From contig JAHEEB010000167.1 in the NCBI GenBank assembly GCA_024640925.1, positions 1 to 7,670 on the forward strand: DNA of 7,670 bases, read 5' to 3'. Below are positions 1 to 6,468 of this stretch, piece after piece. The notes below the pieces were generated by a model. The model did not search any database. It was given only the letters and a program-made list of their open reading frames with translations, and was not told where the DNA came from. How positions within the stretch are numbered: the stretch's first letter is position 1; each line of letters opens with the position of its first letter. A program made the translations under genes and the position numbers. This stretch comes from Bacteroidota bacterium (lineage in GTDB: Bacteria; Bacteroidota; Bacteroidia; Bacteroidales; UBA10428).

Positions 1-2101
1 ATGAGTAACGCATTCCCAATCCCCAAATTAATTTATAATTAACAAAATCGAATAGATCGGTATTGTGAACAAGGCAGTTCCCAATAACTGAAATATATTG
101 CTTTTTAACAATGTTAACTCTTAAACCTGTTGCCCCGATAAATGAATATTGCTCGGAAAGCATTAGTGATGGTATTCCAAAAAATGGCAAGTGATTATTA
201 AAATAAATTTCGTGATCAAACCCTCCTACATAATTCAATTTAAGTGAAGGAGCACTTTGTGAAAAAATAGCTCTTCCGTAAAAATTCAGCAGAATATTAT
301 ACTTACTGTTTAATTTAATGATATTCCGCATCTTTATAAGTGCTACCGGGCTGATATTGTTAAATTCTTCGTCTTCTAAGATCGAACCTTCCAGGTATAG
401 TTCAGTCCCTTTTGAAGGAAAATAAAAATTATCCAGATTATCATATGAAAAATAGGTATAAATGGAAGAGATTGATGTTTTGCTTGAAGGTGAGACAATA
501 ATGCTATCGGATAAATCAGAAGTATAAAAATTTCCTATGAAAAATTCCTCCCTGATTCCTAATCCGGCAATTGCCCTTTTCTTGAGGGGTTTATAGCCAT
601 AAATGCTGACTGCACCATAATAAATGTCGGCTGAACTTGATTTTTCCCCATTGGAATAGACATTAAAATTTCTGTATCTTCCATCTAATTGTAATCCGAT
701 AATGGGTAAATTTCCTTTGCTTATTTCACCAAAAATATTAAAACCAGGGTTTGATGAAATATCGGCAGTAAGAGAATATGAGCCAATATACCTTCTGAAG
801 TCTTTTTGTGTATAATTAAGAAGTATGGAAACAGCCTCGGTTGTGTTTAGCCTCATACCCACATTAAGGTTCGAGACCCCTTCTTCATCAATAGTCAGGT
901 TGAGTGTTTTTCCTTTATCATTATCTACCAGGTTAAAATAAGCCCTTTTGATACAACCGAGCCCATATACCCTGTCGATAGATTGTTTAATATCATTATA
1001 TGTGTAGTCTCCCGGGGTTATTAAACCCATATTGTCAAGAATTAGTTTCTCGTTTATAGCGTGATGTCCAGAAACAGTGATATCAGTGATCTGCCACTTT
1101 TCATCTTTTACATAATTGCGCGAAACATGGTAGGGTGTTAAGTTATACTTTGCTTTAAGTTCCCTGATTTCGGGCAAAACTATTTGAGCAGCCAGAATTC
1201 CTCTGTTTACCAATGTGTCCACTGCCCGCGATGAAAAGCTGGAGGCACCGTAGCCACTAATATCGGGGCGGATTAAAACAGTACAAAAGCTTTTATTGAT
1301 CGAATCTTTTTCAATCGAATAAAAGTTGATTAGTTGATCCATGAGGTGATTTATCGATCTGATATCAGCTGAAGAATGAAGGTCGTTTCGGAGATCAACC
1401 CCTATGATAATATCGGCACCCATGGCTTTAGCAACATCTGTGGGGAAATTGTTCACTACCCCTCCGTCTATCATCGTATGTCCATCGTGTTCACCTGGTA
1501 AGAAAACTCCTGGTATTGCCATTGTTGAATATAATGCCGTAGGGAAAAACCCCTTATCTATAATAATTTGTTTGCCTGTTTCAAGGTTGGTTCCAATACA
1601 TGCGAAATTTATCGGGAAGTCTTTAAAATCAGTATTTTCAGGAACTTTCCCTGAGAGATTGCAAAAAAGGTTTATAATGTTTTGTCCCTTTATTGCTCCA
1701 TGGGGTACTGTTGGTTTTTTTTGATCATATAAGGGTACTGATAAAATAAAACGCTGCTTTTCAGTCTTCATGTGTTGCGACAATTGATCACGCGGAACTT
1801 CATCCGATAACAATTGTCCCCAGTTTTCCGATTTTGACATTTGTTCGATTTCACTGGCGTTGTATCCGATAGCATATAATCCGCCGACAATACCACCCAT
1901 ACTTGTACCAACAATTATATCAATGGGTATTCCTTCTTCTTCCAATACCTTTAAGACTCCAATATGGGCAAATCCCTTAGCACCGCCGCCACTGAGGACA
2001 AGTGCTATGGTAGGCCTTTTTAGTGTCTGGGTGTAACCAACAATCGGATATAACAGAACCAGGATAAAGAAGAGAATCAGATATTTTGTTTTTTGGAGCA
2101 T
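1..2101 (-). CDS. Patatin-like phospholipase with POTRA and Omp85-type barrel (C-terminus cut by window edge)
   Basis: This is a predicted outer-membrane lipid acyl hydrolase (a type V-like patatin/BamA fusion). The frame opens at the ATG 2099-2101 and stays open to the left edge, giving 700 residues; the last barrel strands and the stop lie outside. Residues 1-25 form a signal peptide ending in GYTQ. The patatin domain follows, with all its signatures: the oxyanion-hole glycine loop GGGAKG (38-43), the nucleophile elbow GTSMG with Ser67, and the DGG motif with Asp212, together making the Ser-Asp dyad. A POTRA-like segment spans about 330-405. The rest alternates like barrel strands and has the Omp85-like stretch DNLDNFYFPSKG (554-565). 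Related Bacteroidota proteins are roughly 740 residues, so only about 40 are missing (from memory of the family). The 167-base gap upstream suggests a separate transcript from the operon before it, although no strong promoter is visible. The substrate cannot be told from sequence. Confidence 0.5.
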   Translation of the reverse strand, partial: MLQKTKYLILFFILVLLYPIVGYTQTLKRPTIALVLSGGGAKGFAHIGVLKVLEEEGIPIDIIVGTSMGGIVGGLYAIGYNASEIEQMSKSENWGQLLSDEVPRDQLSQHMKTEKQRFILSVPLYDQKKPTVPHGAIKGQNIINLFCNLSGKVPENTDFKDFPINFACIGTNLETGKQIIIDKGFFPTALYSTMAIPGVFLPGEHDGHTMIDGGVVNNFPTDVAKAMGADIIIGVDLRNDLHSSADIRSINHLMDQLINFYSIEKDSINKSFCTVLIRPDISGYGASSFSSRAVDTLVNRGILAAQIVLPEIRELKAKYNLTPYHVSRNYVKDEKWQITDITVSGHHAINEKLILDNMGLITPGDYTYNDIKQSIDRVYGLGCIKRAYFNLVDNDKGKTLNLTIDEEGVSNLNVGMRLNTTEAVSILLNYTQKDFRRYIGSYSLTADISSNPGFNIFGEISKGNLPIIGLQLDGRYRNFNVYSNGEKSSSADIYYGAVSIYGYKPLKKRAIAGLGIREEFFIGNFYTSDLSDSIIVSPSSKTSISSIYTYFSYDNLDNFYFPSKGTELYLEGSILEDEEFNNISPVALIKMRNIIKLNSKYNILLNFYGRAIFSQSAPSLKLNYVGGFDHEIYFNNHLPFFGIPSLMLSEQYSFIGATGLRVNIVKKQYISVIGNCLVHNTDLFDFVNYKLIWGLGMRYS

Positions 2102-2102
2102 C

Positions 2103-2255
2103 TTAACTTACTTGTAATTTAATTAAACATAAGCCGGCATTGTCTTCGAAAAGCTCCAGGCGACCAAAGGGAAGTCGGAATAGTGAAGTCTTAAGCCGCA
2201 AGAAATTTAAATGTTTTTCAATACTTTTAAAGTTACTTAAAAATCTTCTCTGAAT
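2103..2255 (-). other. ATG-less open frame inside a GC-rich intergenic island
   Basis: After an in-frame TAG, 50 sense codons run without interruption and end in TAA one base before the patatin ATG. The encoded peptide includes FRLPFGRLELFEDNAG and has no ATG; ATT or TTG would be the only starts. GC content is about 51% over 2131-2200, against 5 of 30 bases on the left flank and 11 of 60 on the right. It may be a gene relic, a dispersed repeat read in a lucky frame, or a real leader peptide. I favour a repeat or relic. No family is recognised and no transcription signal supports expression. Confidence 0.5.
2171..2190. repeat. Short direct repeat GAAGTC x2 in the GC-rich island
   Basis: GAAGTC occurs at 2171-2176 and again at 2185-2190, a 14-base period with an 8-base spacer. 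Both copies lie inside the GC-rich island between the DUF2490-like gene and the patatin gene. It may be part of a repeated element or a protein-binding site, or it may be chance. Confidence 0.5.
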
Positions 2256-2268
2256 CTAAAAAAACAGG

Positions 2269-2943
2269 TTAGCGTTTTTCTTTGAATTTATTGTAGTTAA
2301 ATTTATATGTCGCGCCCATTATATATTGAAGACCTAAGTTTTCTTCCTTCAACCTGGCTTCGGTAATATAATAGATTTCGAGTTTCGAATTATTGAACGA
2401 TAGCTCATTTCCTATATAAAAACGGACATAGCGAAAATCTTGTTTGAGCAAGTTAAAATAGGGTTCAAGAGCAATGTATGGCTCCATTTTTTTCGATATC
2501 TTATAATCCAACGTTATTTTATTCCGGAGATATTCTCTTCTTCTTGAATTATCGACTGTTGAATACTGATATCGGAGTCTGTTGGTCAGCTTAAAATCAT
2601 TATCAAATCGTTTCGGCTGAAAAACAAGATCGCCGGTAAATTTGTGTTTATCTGAATTCTCATTTTCGTTCTCATCCAGGTTTTCGGATTGAATTGAAAG
2701 TGAAGAATAACCATATGATCCGGATAAACGCCACAACCCGGCAAGTGAATAGTCCATCTTAACTTCAATATTTCTGTTAAAACAAGTTTCGGGATAAGAT
2801 ATCTTACGCGTCTGAAGTTCGATTTCCATATTTACTTTTGGCGACAGAAAATACCCAAGAGCAATTCCGCCGCGTATTTCCTGTGCTGCAGCAGGCTGAT
2901 ACAACAGGATAAGAAAAATTGGTATAAATCGTAACGTTTTCAT
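2269..2943 (-). CDS. DUF2490-like outer-membrane beta-barrel protein
   Basis: A 224-residue exported protein of unknown function. Residues 1-20 are a signal peptide (hydrophobic core FIPIFLILLY, cleavage after PAAA). The mature part is rich in alternating aromatic and polar residues, as in small outer-membrane barrels. The stretch about 120-195 resembles the Bacteroidota DUF2490 pattern: NRLRYQYS, then YLRNKITLDYKI, then a conserved PYIALEPYF segment, then RFYIGNELSFNNSKLEIYYI. This assignment is from memory of the family's look and needs a profile search. An acidic Asn/Glu-rich patch (DENENENSD, 90-98) probably forms a loop between strands. It is the last gene of a three-gene operon, starting 5 bases after the stop of the CotH-family gene. 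No clear Shine-Dalgarno sequence is present. I infer a structural or transport role at the outer membrane alongside the secreted kinase-like protein. Confidence 0.5.
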   Translation of the reverse strand: MKTLRFIPIFLILLYQPAAAQEIRGGIALGYFLSPKVNMEIELQTRKISYPETCFNRNIEVKMDYSLAGLWRLSGSYGYSSLSIQSENLDENENENSDKHKFTGDLVFQPKRFDNDFKLTNRLRYQYSTVDNSRRREYLRNKITLDYKISKKMEPYIALEPYFNLLKQDFRYVRFYIGNELSFNNSKLEIYYITEARLKEENLGLQYIMGATYKFNYNKFKEKR

Positions 2944-2948
2944 ATTCT

Positions 2949-5183
2949 TTACTGAATAATTAATTTGCTTACATAAGAAATATTGTCGGCCATAACATTT
3001 ACTATGTACAAGCCTGAGGCCAGATCCGTAGCAATATTAAATGAGTTGTCCGTAAATTGCGGAGATTGCCATTGAGCCAGCAATTCCCCCTTTATTGAGT
3101 ATATCTTAATGGTAGCCGATTCAACCGGCCCCAGAAAGTTTATATTGAAATTGTTTTGACATGGATTCGGGTAAATGGTAAAAGGATTCCCGAAATTGTT
3201 CCGTAGTTGTTCTTCCATAATCATGGGTCGCTGCATGGCAAATACTTTCAACCATTCCACATTATCTTCCCATTTTATGTAGTCTACCGGATCGTGCCAT
3301 CGATAAATGTGTTCCGGAACCAATGGGGCATATTTCTTTTCGTAATTGCTAATCTCTTCGATAACACGACTGGCATTAAAGGTTGTATTCAGATGGTAAT
3401 TATATTTCAACAGGAACCTATATCTGAATTCATCATTTTGTAAAAGACTACGGAGTATAAAGGTTGAATACTCAGGAAACCTTTGGCGGTCTTCCCTTGT
3501 ATTGTTATACTCCGATAAGTGATCATATTTCAGCCAAATCATTGATGCATCGGAATCGAAGAAAAAGTACCTCCATCGCGAGGTGTCGGAATCGAATTTC
3601 CACAATTCAAGATTGTTCTGCGGAAAATCAATATTGGCAAAATATAGCTGGGCTATAAAAAAGTCGATTAGTCCGTCAATATCAATTTTTTCGCTGATTT
3701 TGGAGTAGAACTCTTCAGATGAAGGATTTATACAGTCAATAAAATCTATAATATCGTTATAAGAATCCATCGATCCTTCTTCTACAAGAATCTGTTTCAT
3801 ATCGTAACCAATAATATTGAGTGCCGGGTTTGGAACCTTGTAATTGTTTTCAATATAATACTTATCCTGCCTTTCCATCAGGCTGTAAATTCCCCAATAT
3901 TCCCCATTGATGAACAAAACACTGGTTTCGCTGGCGTTATAATCCATGTCCATATCCTGTACAAGATGGTTGCAAAGTTCATCTTTGAATAAGGGCCCCA
4001 GATTTCCGCCTGTTGAACGCAACAATAATGTTTTAAACTCATTAAGTTCTGGTTTCTGGTTGAAAAAAGGGTAAAGGAAACTTTCTTTTCCATATTCTTC
4101 ACCCGCATATAACCTGATGGATTTCTGTGGCGAGTTTCTCGAACCACGACCATGTATGCGAATTCCGCATGCCTGGTCAATAATTTGAGACCCTGTAGAA
4201 TCAAATATTTCGATTGATGCGGAGCGTTCCCATTTTTTACCATGTTGGTTGTAGTTCATGGCATCGCCCGAAACATATATACCATCCTCATCGTCGAAAA
4301 GATTATCTTTATCGGTAATAAGAGAGACAACACTTACCTTATATTGGTCTTTGATATTGCTGTTGATAAAATACGTGTTGGATATCTCGTTGCTGGCAGG
4401 ACATCCATCGCTAAAAACAATAGCTCTCAAAACATTTGCTTTAAAAATCAAGTCACCAGGTTCTTCAATGGTTTCCGGAATATTTGCAAACCTGTTTTCT
4501 GAAGGAGTTAAATCTTTCAAATAAATCGACTCATTATATTCGGCTGACTCTTCATCAGGGTCACTTCCGTCGAGGGTATACATAATTTTATTACCCAGGT
4601 GAAGATTTGACATTGAAACAGACAACGGCTCAGTATAAAAACCGCTTTTATAATCTATAATAAGAGTATCAGGAACATAATTAACAGGAACCTTTTCTGC
4701 ATTATTGTTTGTTCTGCCAGGAGTAGGTTTTAATATGGACAAACTGGTGGAGCCATCGGGTTTGCGGCCTAAGGAACAATCAGTTGGTACACAGGTTGCA
4801 TCTATTTTATTGATTATTTCTCCATTCGGGTTTAAGATGAACAACGATTCTTTCATATTTCTGAGCCTGAAATTGGTATGAAAACCTGAACTATCGTGTT
4901 TATCCTTATCAGAAGCAAAGACAATCAGATACTCCAGAGGTTGTATAATATATCCGGAAAATCTCCAGAAACTTACCTTGCTTGTGTCGTCTGTTACCTG
5001 GTAGTCAAGAAGATTTACAGCATAATTGTTCGGATTATATATTTCGAACCAATCGGGAGTATTACCATCGTTATCGAATAAAATGGTTTTATTCGAATAG
5101 GCTACTTCGTTAATAATTAGCATTTGTGCCTGGCTTTGAAGTGCAAGCAAAACAATTACCCCGGTGTATAAAAGTTTTTTCAT
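2949..5183 (-). CDS. Secreted CotH kinase family protein with lamin-tail, chitobiase-like and T9SS sorting domains
   Basis: A 744-residue multidomain protein predicted to reach the cell surface. Residues 1-19 are a signal peptide (cut at QSQA). Residues about 22-155 form a lamin-tail (LTD) domain: INEVAYSN, DNDGNTPDWFEIYN, AVNLLDYQVTDD. Residues about 175-272 resemble the chitobiase/beta-hexosaminidase C-terminal fold (IMYTLDGSDPD). Residues about 282-590 are the CotH domain, with IRIHGRGSR (341-349), QKSIRL (353-358), FINGEYWGIYSLMER (424-438), NIDFPQNN (517-524) and FFDSD (541-545). Residues about 668-744 are a T9SS type A sorting domain starting FTIYPNP and ending GLYIVNV...KLIIQ. CotH of Bacillus subtilis is a protein kinase with an atypical fold. 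Asp519 and Asp543/545 are plausible equivalents of its catalytic aspartates, but no alignment was run. The gene is the middle one of an operon, 2 bases after the barrel gene and 5 before the DUF2490-like gene. The substrate is unknown; it could instead be a non-catalytic adhesin. Confidence 0.5.
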   Translation of the reverse strand: MKKLLYTGVIVLLALQSQAQMLIINEVAYSNKTILFDNDGNTPDWFEIYNPNNYAVNLLDYQVTDDTSKVSFWRFSGYIIQPLEYLIVFASDKDKHDSSGFHTNFRLRNMKESLFILNPNGEIINKIDATCVPTDCSLGRKPDGSTSLSILKPTPGRTNNNAEKVPVNYVPDTLIIDYKSGFYTEPLSVSMSNLHLGNKIMYTLDGSDPDEESAEYNESIYLKDLTPSENRFANIPETIEEPGDLIFKANVLRAIVFSDGCPASNEISNTYFINSNIKDQYKVSVVSLITDKDNLFDDEDGIYVSGDAMNYNQHGKKWERSASIEIFDSTGSQIIDQACGIRIHGRGSRNSPQKSIRLYAGEEYGKESFLYPFFNQKPELNEFKTLLLRSTGGNLGPLFKDELCNHLVQDMDMDYNASETSVLFINGEYWGIYSLMERQDKYYIENNYKVPNPALNIIGYDMKQILVEEGSMDSYNDIIDFIDCINPSSEEFYSKISEKIDIDGLIDFFIAQLYFANIDFPQNNLELWKFDSDTSRWRYFFFDSDASMIWLKYDHLSEYNNTREDRQRFPEYSTFILRSLLQNDEFRYRFLLKYNYHLNTTFNASRVIEEISNYEKKYAPLVPEHIYRWHDPVDYIKWEDNVEWLKVFAMQRPMIMEEQLRNNFGNPFTIYPNPCQNNFNINFLGPVESATIKIYSIKGELLAQWQSPQFTDNSFNIATDLASGLYIVNVMADNISYVSKLIIQ

Positions 5184-5185
5184 TT

Positions 5186-5758
5186 TTAATGCCTGATTAA
5201 ACCGAGAGAAATAACAAGCATATCATAATTTAAAGCTTCGGTGTAGTTTTGCGATCCGTAAACCTCATATTCCATTCTTGCAAACTGGTGCCTGTACGAC
5301 CAATGAAAAAACAGCGAATAATTGTCGTTTATTGATATTTTTCTACCAACACCTGCATCAAAATAAAAGCCACCCATAAAATCATAATCATTCATTATTA
5401 CCGAACCGGAATACCAGCCGAATGAATATCCCACCTGCATTTTAATCAACGGAGAACTTTCCTTGTTCTTCTTATAACCTATAGCTTCTAAATAGACAGG
5501 CAGAAAACGTTCATTTTCCAACGTAATGTGTCCTATACCAAATCCGAAACCAACAGACTCATTCATCATTATTCCATAAGAAAGTTGAAGGGAATATCCA
5601 GGATTGTAATTAAGGGTGTTGTTGTAAACCTGGCCTCCAAAAATGTATGAAATGTCAATACGTTGATATTTATTCAGTGAGTCGAGTTTATTAAAATCGG
5701 CAGCATCGAGTTGGATAAAAACAGAGAACAGTAATATTGAAAGGATCAACCTGCGCAT
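5186..5758 (-). CDS. Small outer-membrane beta-barrel protein, first gene of the CotH operon
   Basis: A 190-residue protein that I do not recognise at family level. Residues 1-20 are a signal peptide (LILSILLFSVFIQL core, cleavage near DAA). The mature chain shows repeated amphipathic strands of alternating aromatic, glycine and polar residues, for example SLQLSYGIMM (56-65), GFGFGIGHITL (70-80), MQVGYSFGWYSG (107-118) and FYFDAGVG (131-138). It ends in a hydrophobic strand, LVISLGLIRH. The length fits an 8-stranded OmpA/OmpW-like barrel. The end differs from the usual terminal aromatic residue by a final Arg-His. It leads the operon: the CotH-family gene begins 2 bases after its stop. The start is the first ATG of the frame, and it gives a good signal peptide. 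A candidate promoter, an inverted repeat and a leader hairpin lie 45-140 bases upstream. Its role is unknown; it may anchor, export or be modified by the neighbouring secreted protein. Confidence 0.5.
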   Translation of the reverse strand: MRRLILSILLFSVFIQLDAADFNKLDSLNKYQRIDISYIFGGQVYNNTLNYNPGYSLQLSYGIMMNESVGFGFGIGHITLENERFLPVYLEAIGYKKNKESSPLIKMQVGYSFGWYSGSVIMNDYDFMGGFYFDAGVGRKISINDNYSLFFHWSYRHQFARMEYEVYGSQNYTEALNYDMLVISLGLIRH

Positions 5759-5802
5759 GACTTAAAACTAAAATGTTATTTAGAAATCTTCTGCAATATT
5801 AT

Positions 5803-5820
5803 GGTTGTAAAAGAACAACC
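5803..5820 (-). promoter_or_regulatory. Leader hairpin upstream of the CotH operon
   Basis: On the minus strand GGTTGT, a 6-base loop (TCTTTT) and ACAACC form a perfect 6-bp stem, preceded by a run of G. It lies 44 bases before the ATG of the first operon gene and inside the predicted leader RNA. No U-tract follows, so it is not a terminator. It might affect mRNA stability or translation. A stem this short can occur by chance. Confidence 0.5.
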
Positions 5821-5828
5821 CCCAAGGC

Positions 5829-5880
5829 TAATCGGTAAACACTATTGAAATATCGGTATATAAGATAAAGTTACCGATTA
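5829..5880. promoter_or_regulatory. Perfect 10-bp inverted repeat, candidate operator of the CotH operon
   Basis: TAATCGGTAA at 5829-5838 is mirrored exactly by TTACCGATTA at 5871-5880, with a 32-base spacer. A third, shorter copy (ATCGGTA, 5852-5858) lies inside the spacer. The arm at 5871-5880 overlaps the predicted -7 element on the minus strand, and the other arm would sit about 20-30 bases past the predicted transcription start. That placement suits a repressor binding DNA at two or three sites better than an RNA hairpin. The binding protein is unknown. The nearby small winged-helix protein is one candidate by position only. Confidence 0.5.
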
Positions 5881-5895
5881 AGTTTTAATGACAAA
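5866..5895 (-). promoter_or_regulatory. Candidate Bacteroidota-type promoter for the CotH operon
   Basis: On the minus strand TTTG (5895-5892), an 18-base spacer and TAACTTTA (5873-5866) resemble the Bacteroidota sigma-ABfr consensus TTTG, about 19 bases, TAnnTTTG. The -7 box matches all fixed positions except the final G, and the spacer is about one base short. Transcription would start near 5860, about 100 bases before the ATG at 5758. This is the only site in the gap that I found matching both boxes. Confidence 0.5.
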
Positions 5896-5911
5896 TAAAA
5901 AAAGATTTAAA

Positions 5912-5983
5912 CTAATTTAAAAACCAGGATACATGTCCAAAATCATCGTTGTCGTTTTCCAGGGCCAGCGCGCCCATGGCTGA
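5912..5983. other. GC-rich island with two overlapping micro-ORFs
   Basis: Bases 5957-5980 are 18/24 G or C, while 5881-5930 has only 9 of 50. On the plus strand an ATG at 5933 (preceded by CCAGGATAC) opens 16 codons, MSKIIVVVFQGQRAHG, ending at 5983. On the minus strand an ATG at 5977 opens 21 codons containing LALENDNDDFGHVSWF, ending at 5912. Neither is supported as a gene. The sequence CCAGGGC(N6)GCCCATGG can form an imperfect GC stem. A dispersed repeat, a gene remnant or a structured RNA are all possible. Confidence 0.5.
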
Positions 5984-6001
5984 TTAGATCGTTGTAATTA
6001 C

Positions 6002-6023
6002 ATCAGATCTTTATCGATCTGAT
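6002..6023. repeat. 8-bp inverted repeat downstream of the winged-helix gene
   Basis: ATCAGATC (6002-6009), a 6-base loop and GATCTGAT (6016-6023) form a perfect dyad, about 80 bases past the winged-helix stop codon. No T-run follows on the minus strand, so it is a poor intrinsic terminator. It may be a weak terminator, an RNA stability element or a protein-binding site. Confidence 0.5.
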
Positions 6024-6104
6024 TATTCTCTAATTTATGAAATTTTTCTGTATTCCGTTCCGATTTTATATGTCAGAATTTTACTTAAATTGGGCAATTG
6101 TACA

Positions 6105-6308
6105 TCAATAGATCAAATAAACAAAAAGAATATCCTCCTTTTCGTAAAAAGAAATTTTATTTTCCCTTGCGAGCCAACCCAATGCTAAATTTAGATCGGC
6201 ATCTTTAAGTTTCAGCTCTTTTTTCATAACAGTCAATGAGCTATCACTTTTTTCATCTAGGTAATTCCAAATTAGTCCGGCGTTTTCGCCAATTTTTGTT
6301 TTAATCAT
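6105..6308 (-). CDS. Small winged-helix (DUF2582-like) protein
   Basis: A 67-residue cytoplasmic protein matching the short winged helix-turn-helix family common in Bacteroidota (DUF2582-type). The typical pattern is visible: it begins MIKTKIGENAGLIWNYLDE, continues with a second helix (SLTVMKKELKLKDADLNLALGWLARENKI), and ends in a beta wing (SFYEKEDILFVYLIY). I chose the ATG at 6306-6308 because family members begin MIKxKIGxNAG. An ATG at 6330-6332 would add eight residues (MFNLKTNT) unlike the family. The family is inferred to bind nucleic acid from its fold, but its targets and function are not known. It is a lone gene, with 160 bases upstream and 346 downstream, and it has no obvious Shine-Dalgarno or consensus promoter. 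It could regulate the neighbouring operon, which is inference from position alone. Confidence 0.5.
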   Translation of the reverse strand: MIKTKIGENAGLIWNYLDEKSDSSLTVMKKELKLKDADLNLALGWLARENKISFYEKEDILFVYLIY

Positions 6309-6423
6309 TGTATTCGTTTTTAGGTTAAACAATTATTTCTGTTATTTCTAATTTTATTTTTAAAGATTGCCTCTTCTTAAGGAAGTTAAAAAAGATTTAT
6401 GACCGAATTGGACAAAATAGCCT

Positions 6424-6443
6424 ATGAAATGACTCCATTTCAT
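6424..6443. repeat. 8-bp inverted repeat between the barrel gene and the winged-helix gene
   Basis: ATGAAATG (6424-6431), a 4-base loop and CATTTCAT (6436-6443) form a perfect dyad starting 25 bases after the stop of the 192-residue barrel gene. The stem has only two G-C pairs. The T-run (TTTTT) follows on the plus strand, the wrong side for a minus-strand terminator. It could still end or stabilise the barrel-gene transcript, or be an operator for the winged-helix gene, whose ATG lies 115 bases further on. The rest of the gap (6309-6468) is A/T-rich, with no clear promoter match. Confidence 0.5.
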
Positions 6444-6468
6444 TTTTGCTGGTTTCATAATAGCAATT

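Larger units (their letters stand above)
5759..6104. other. 346-base intergenic region with candidate regulatory elements
   Basis: No convincing protein gene lies here. From the winged-helix stop toward the CotH operon it holds: an 8-bp inverted repeat (6002-6023); a GC-rich island (5951-5983) in otherwise very A/T-rich DNA; an all-A/T dyad followed by seven T on the minus strand (about 5897-5920), which could be a weak terminator; a candidate promoter (5866-5895) overlapped by one arm of a perfect 10-bp inverted repeat (5829-5880); and a leader hairpin (5803-5820). The operon's 5' leader would be roughly 100 bases long if the promoter call is right. Confidence 0.5.

Noticed and set aside
1404..1724. 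Plus-strand open frame of 106 codons
   Set aside because: It lies opposite the patatin domain, whose minus-strand frame has intact catalytic motifs (Asp212 at 1466-1468). It shows no recognisable domain.
3878..4243. Minus-strand open frame of 121 codons in another frame
   Set aside because: It overlaps the CotH domain core (GRGSR and NGEYWGIY motifs) in a different frame and has no family resemblance.
4242..4524. Two overlapping plus-strand open frames of 86 and 88 codons
   Set aside because: Both are antisense to the CotH-family gene, which has clear domains over this stretch. They are read-throughs in stop-poor antisense frames.
5759..5900. Riboswitch or other known leader RNA
   Set aside because: Only a 6-bp hairpin and a dyad overlapping the predicted promoter are seen; no conserved riboswitch core was recognised.
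5933..5983. Real micro-protein MSKIIVVVFQGQRAHG or the 5' remnant of a longer gene
   Set aside because: The start has an AGGA-like upstream sequence and the first residues recall DUF1269-type N-termini. However, the frame stops after 16 codons and no continuation is visible in other frames.
6424..6443. Intrinsic terminator of the barrel gene
   Set aside because: The stem has only two G-C pairs and the T-run lies on the wrong side for minus-strand transcription, so it is listed only as an inverted repeat.
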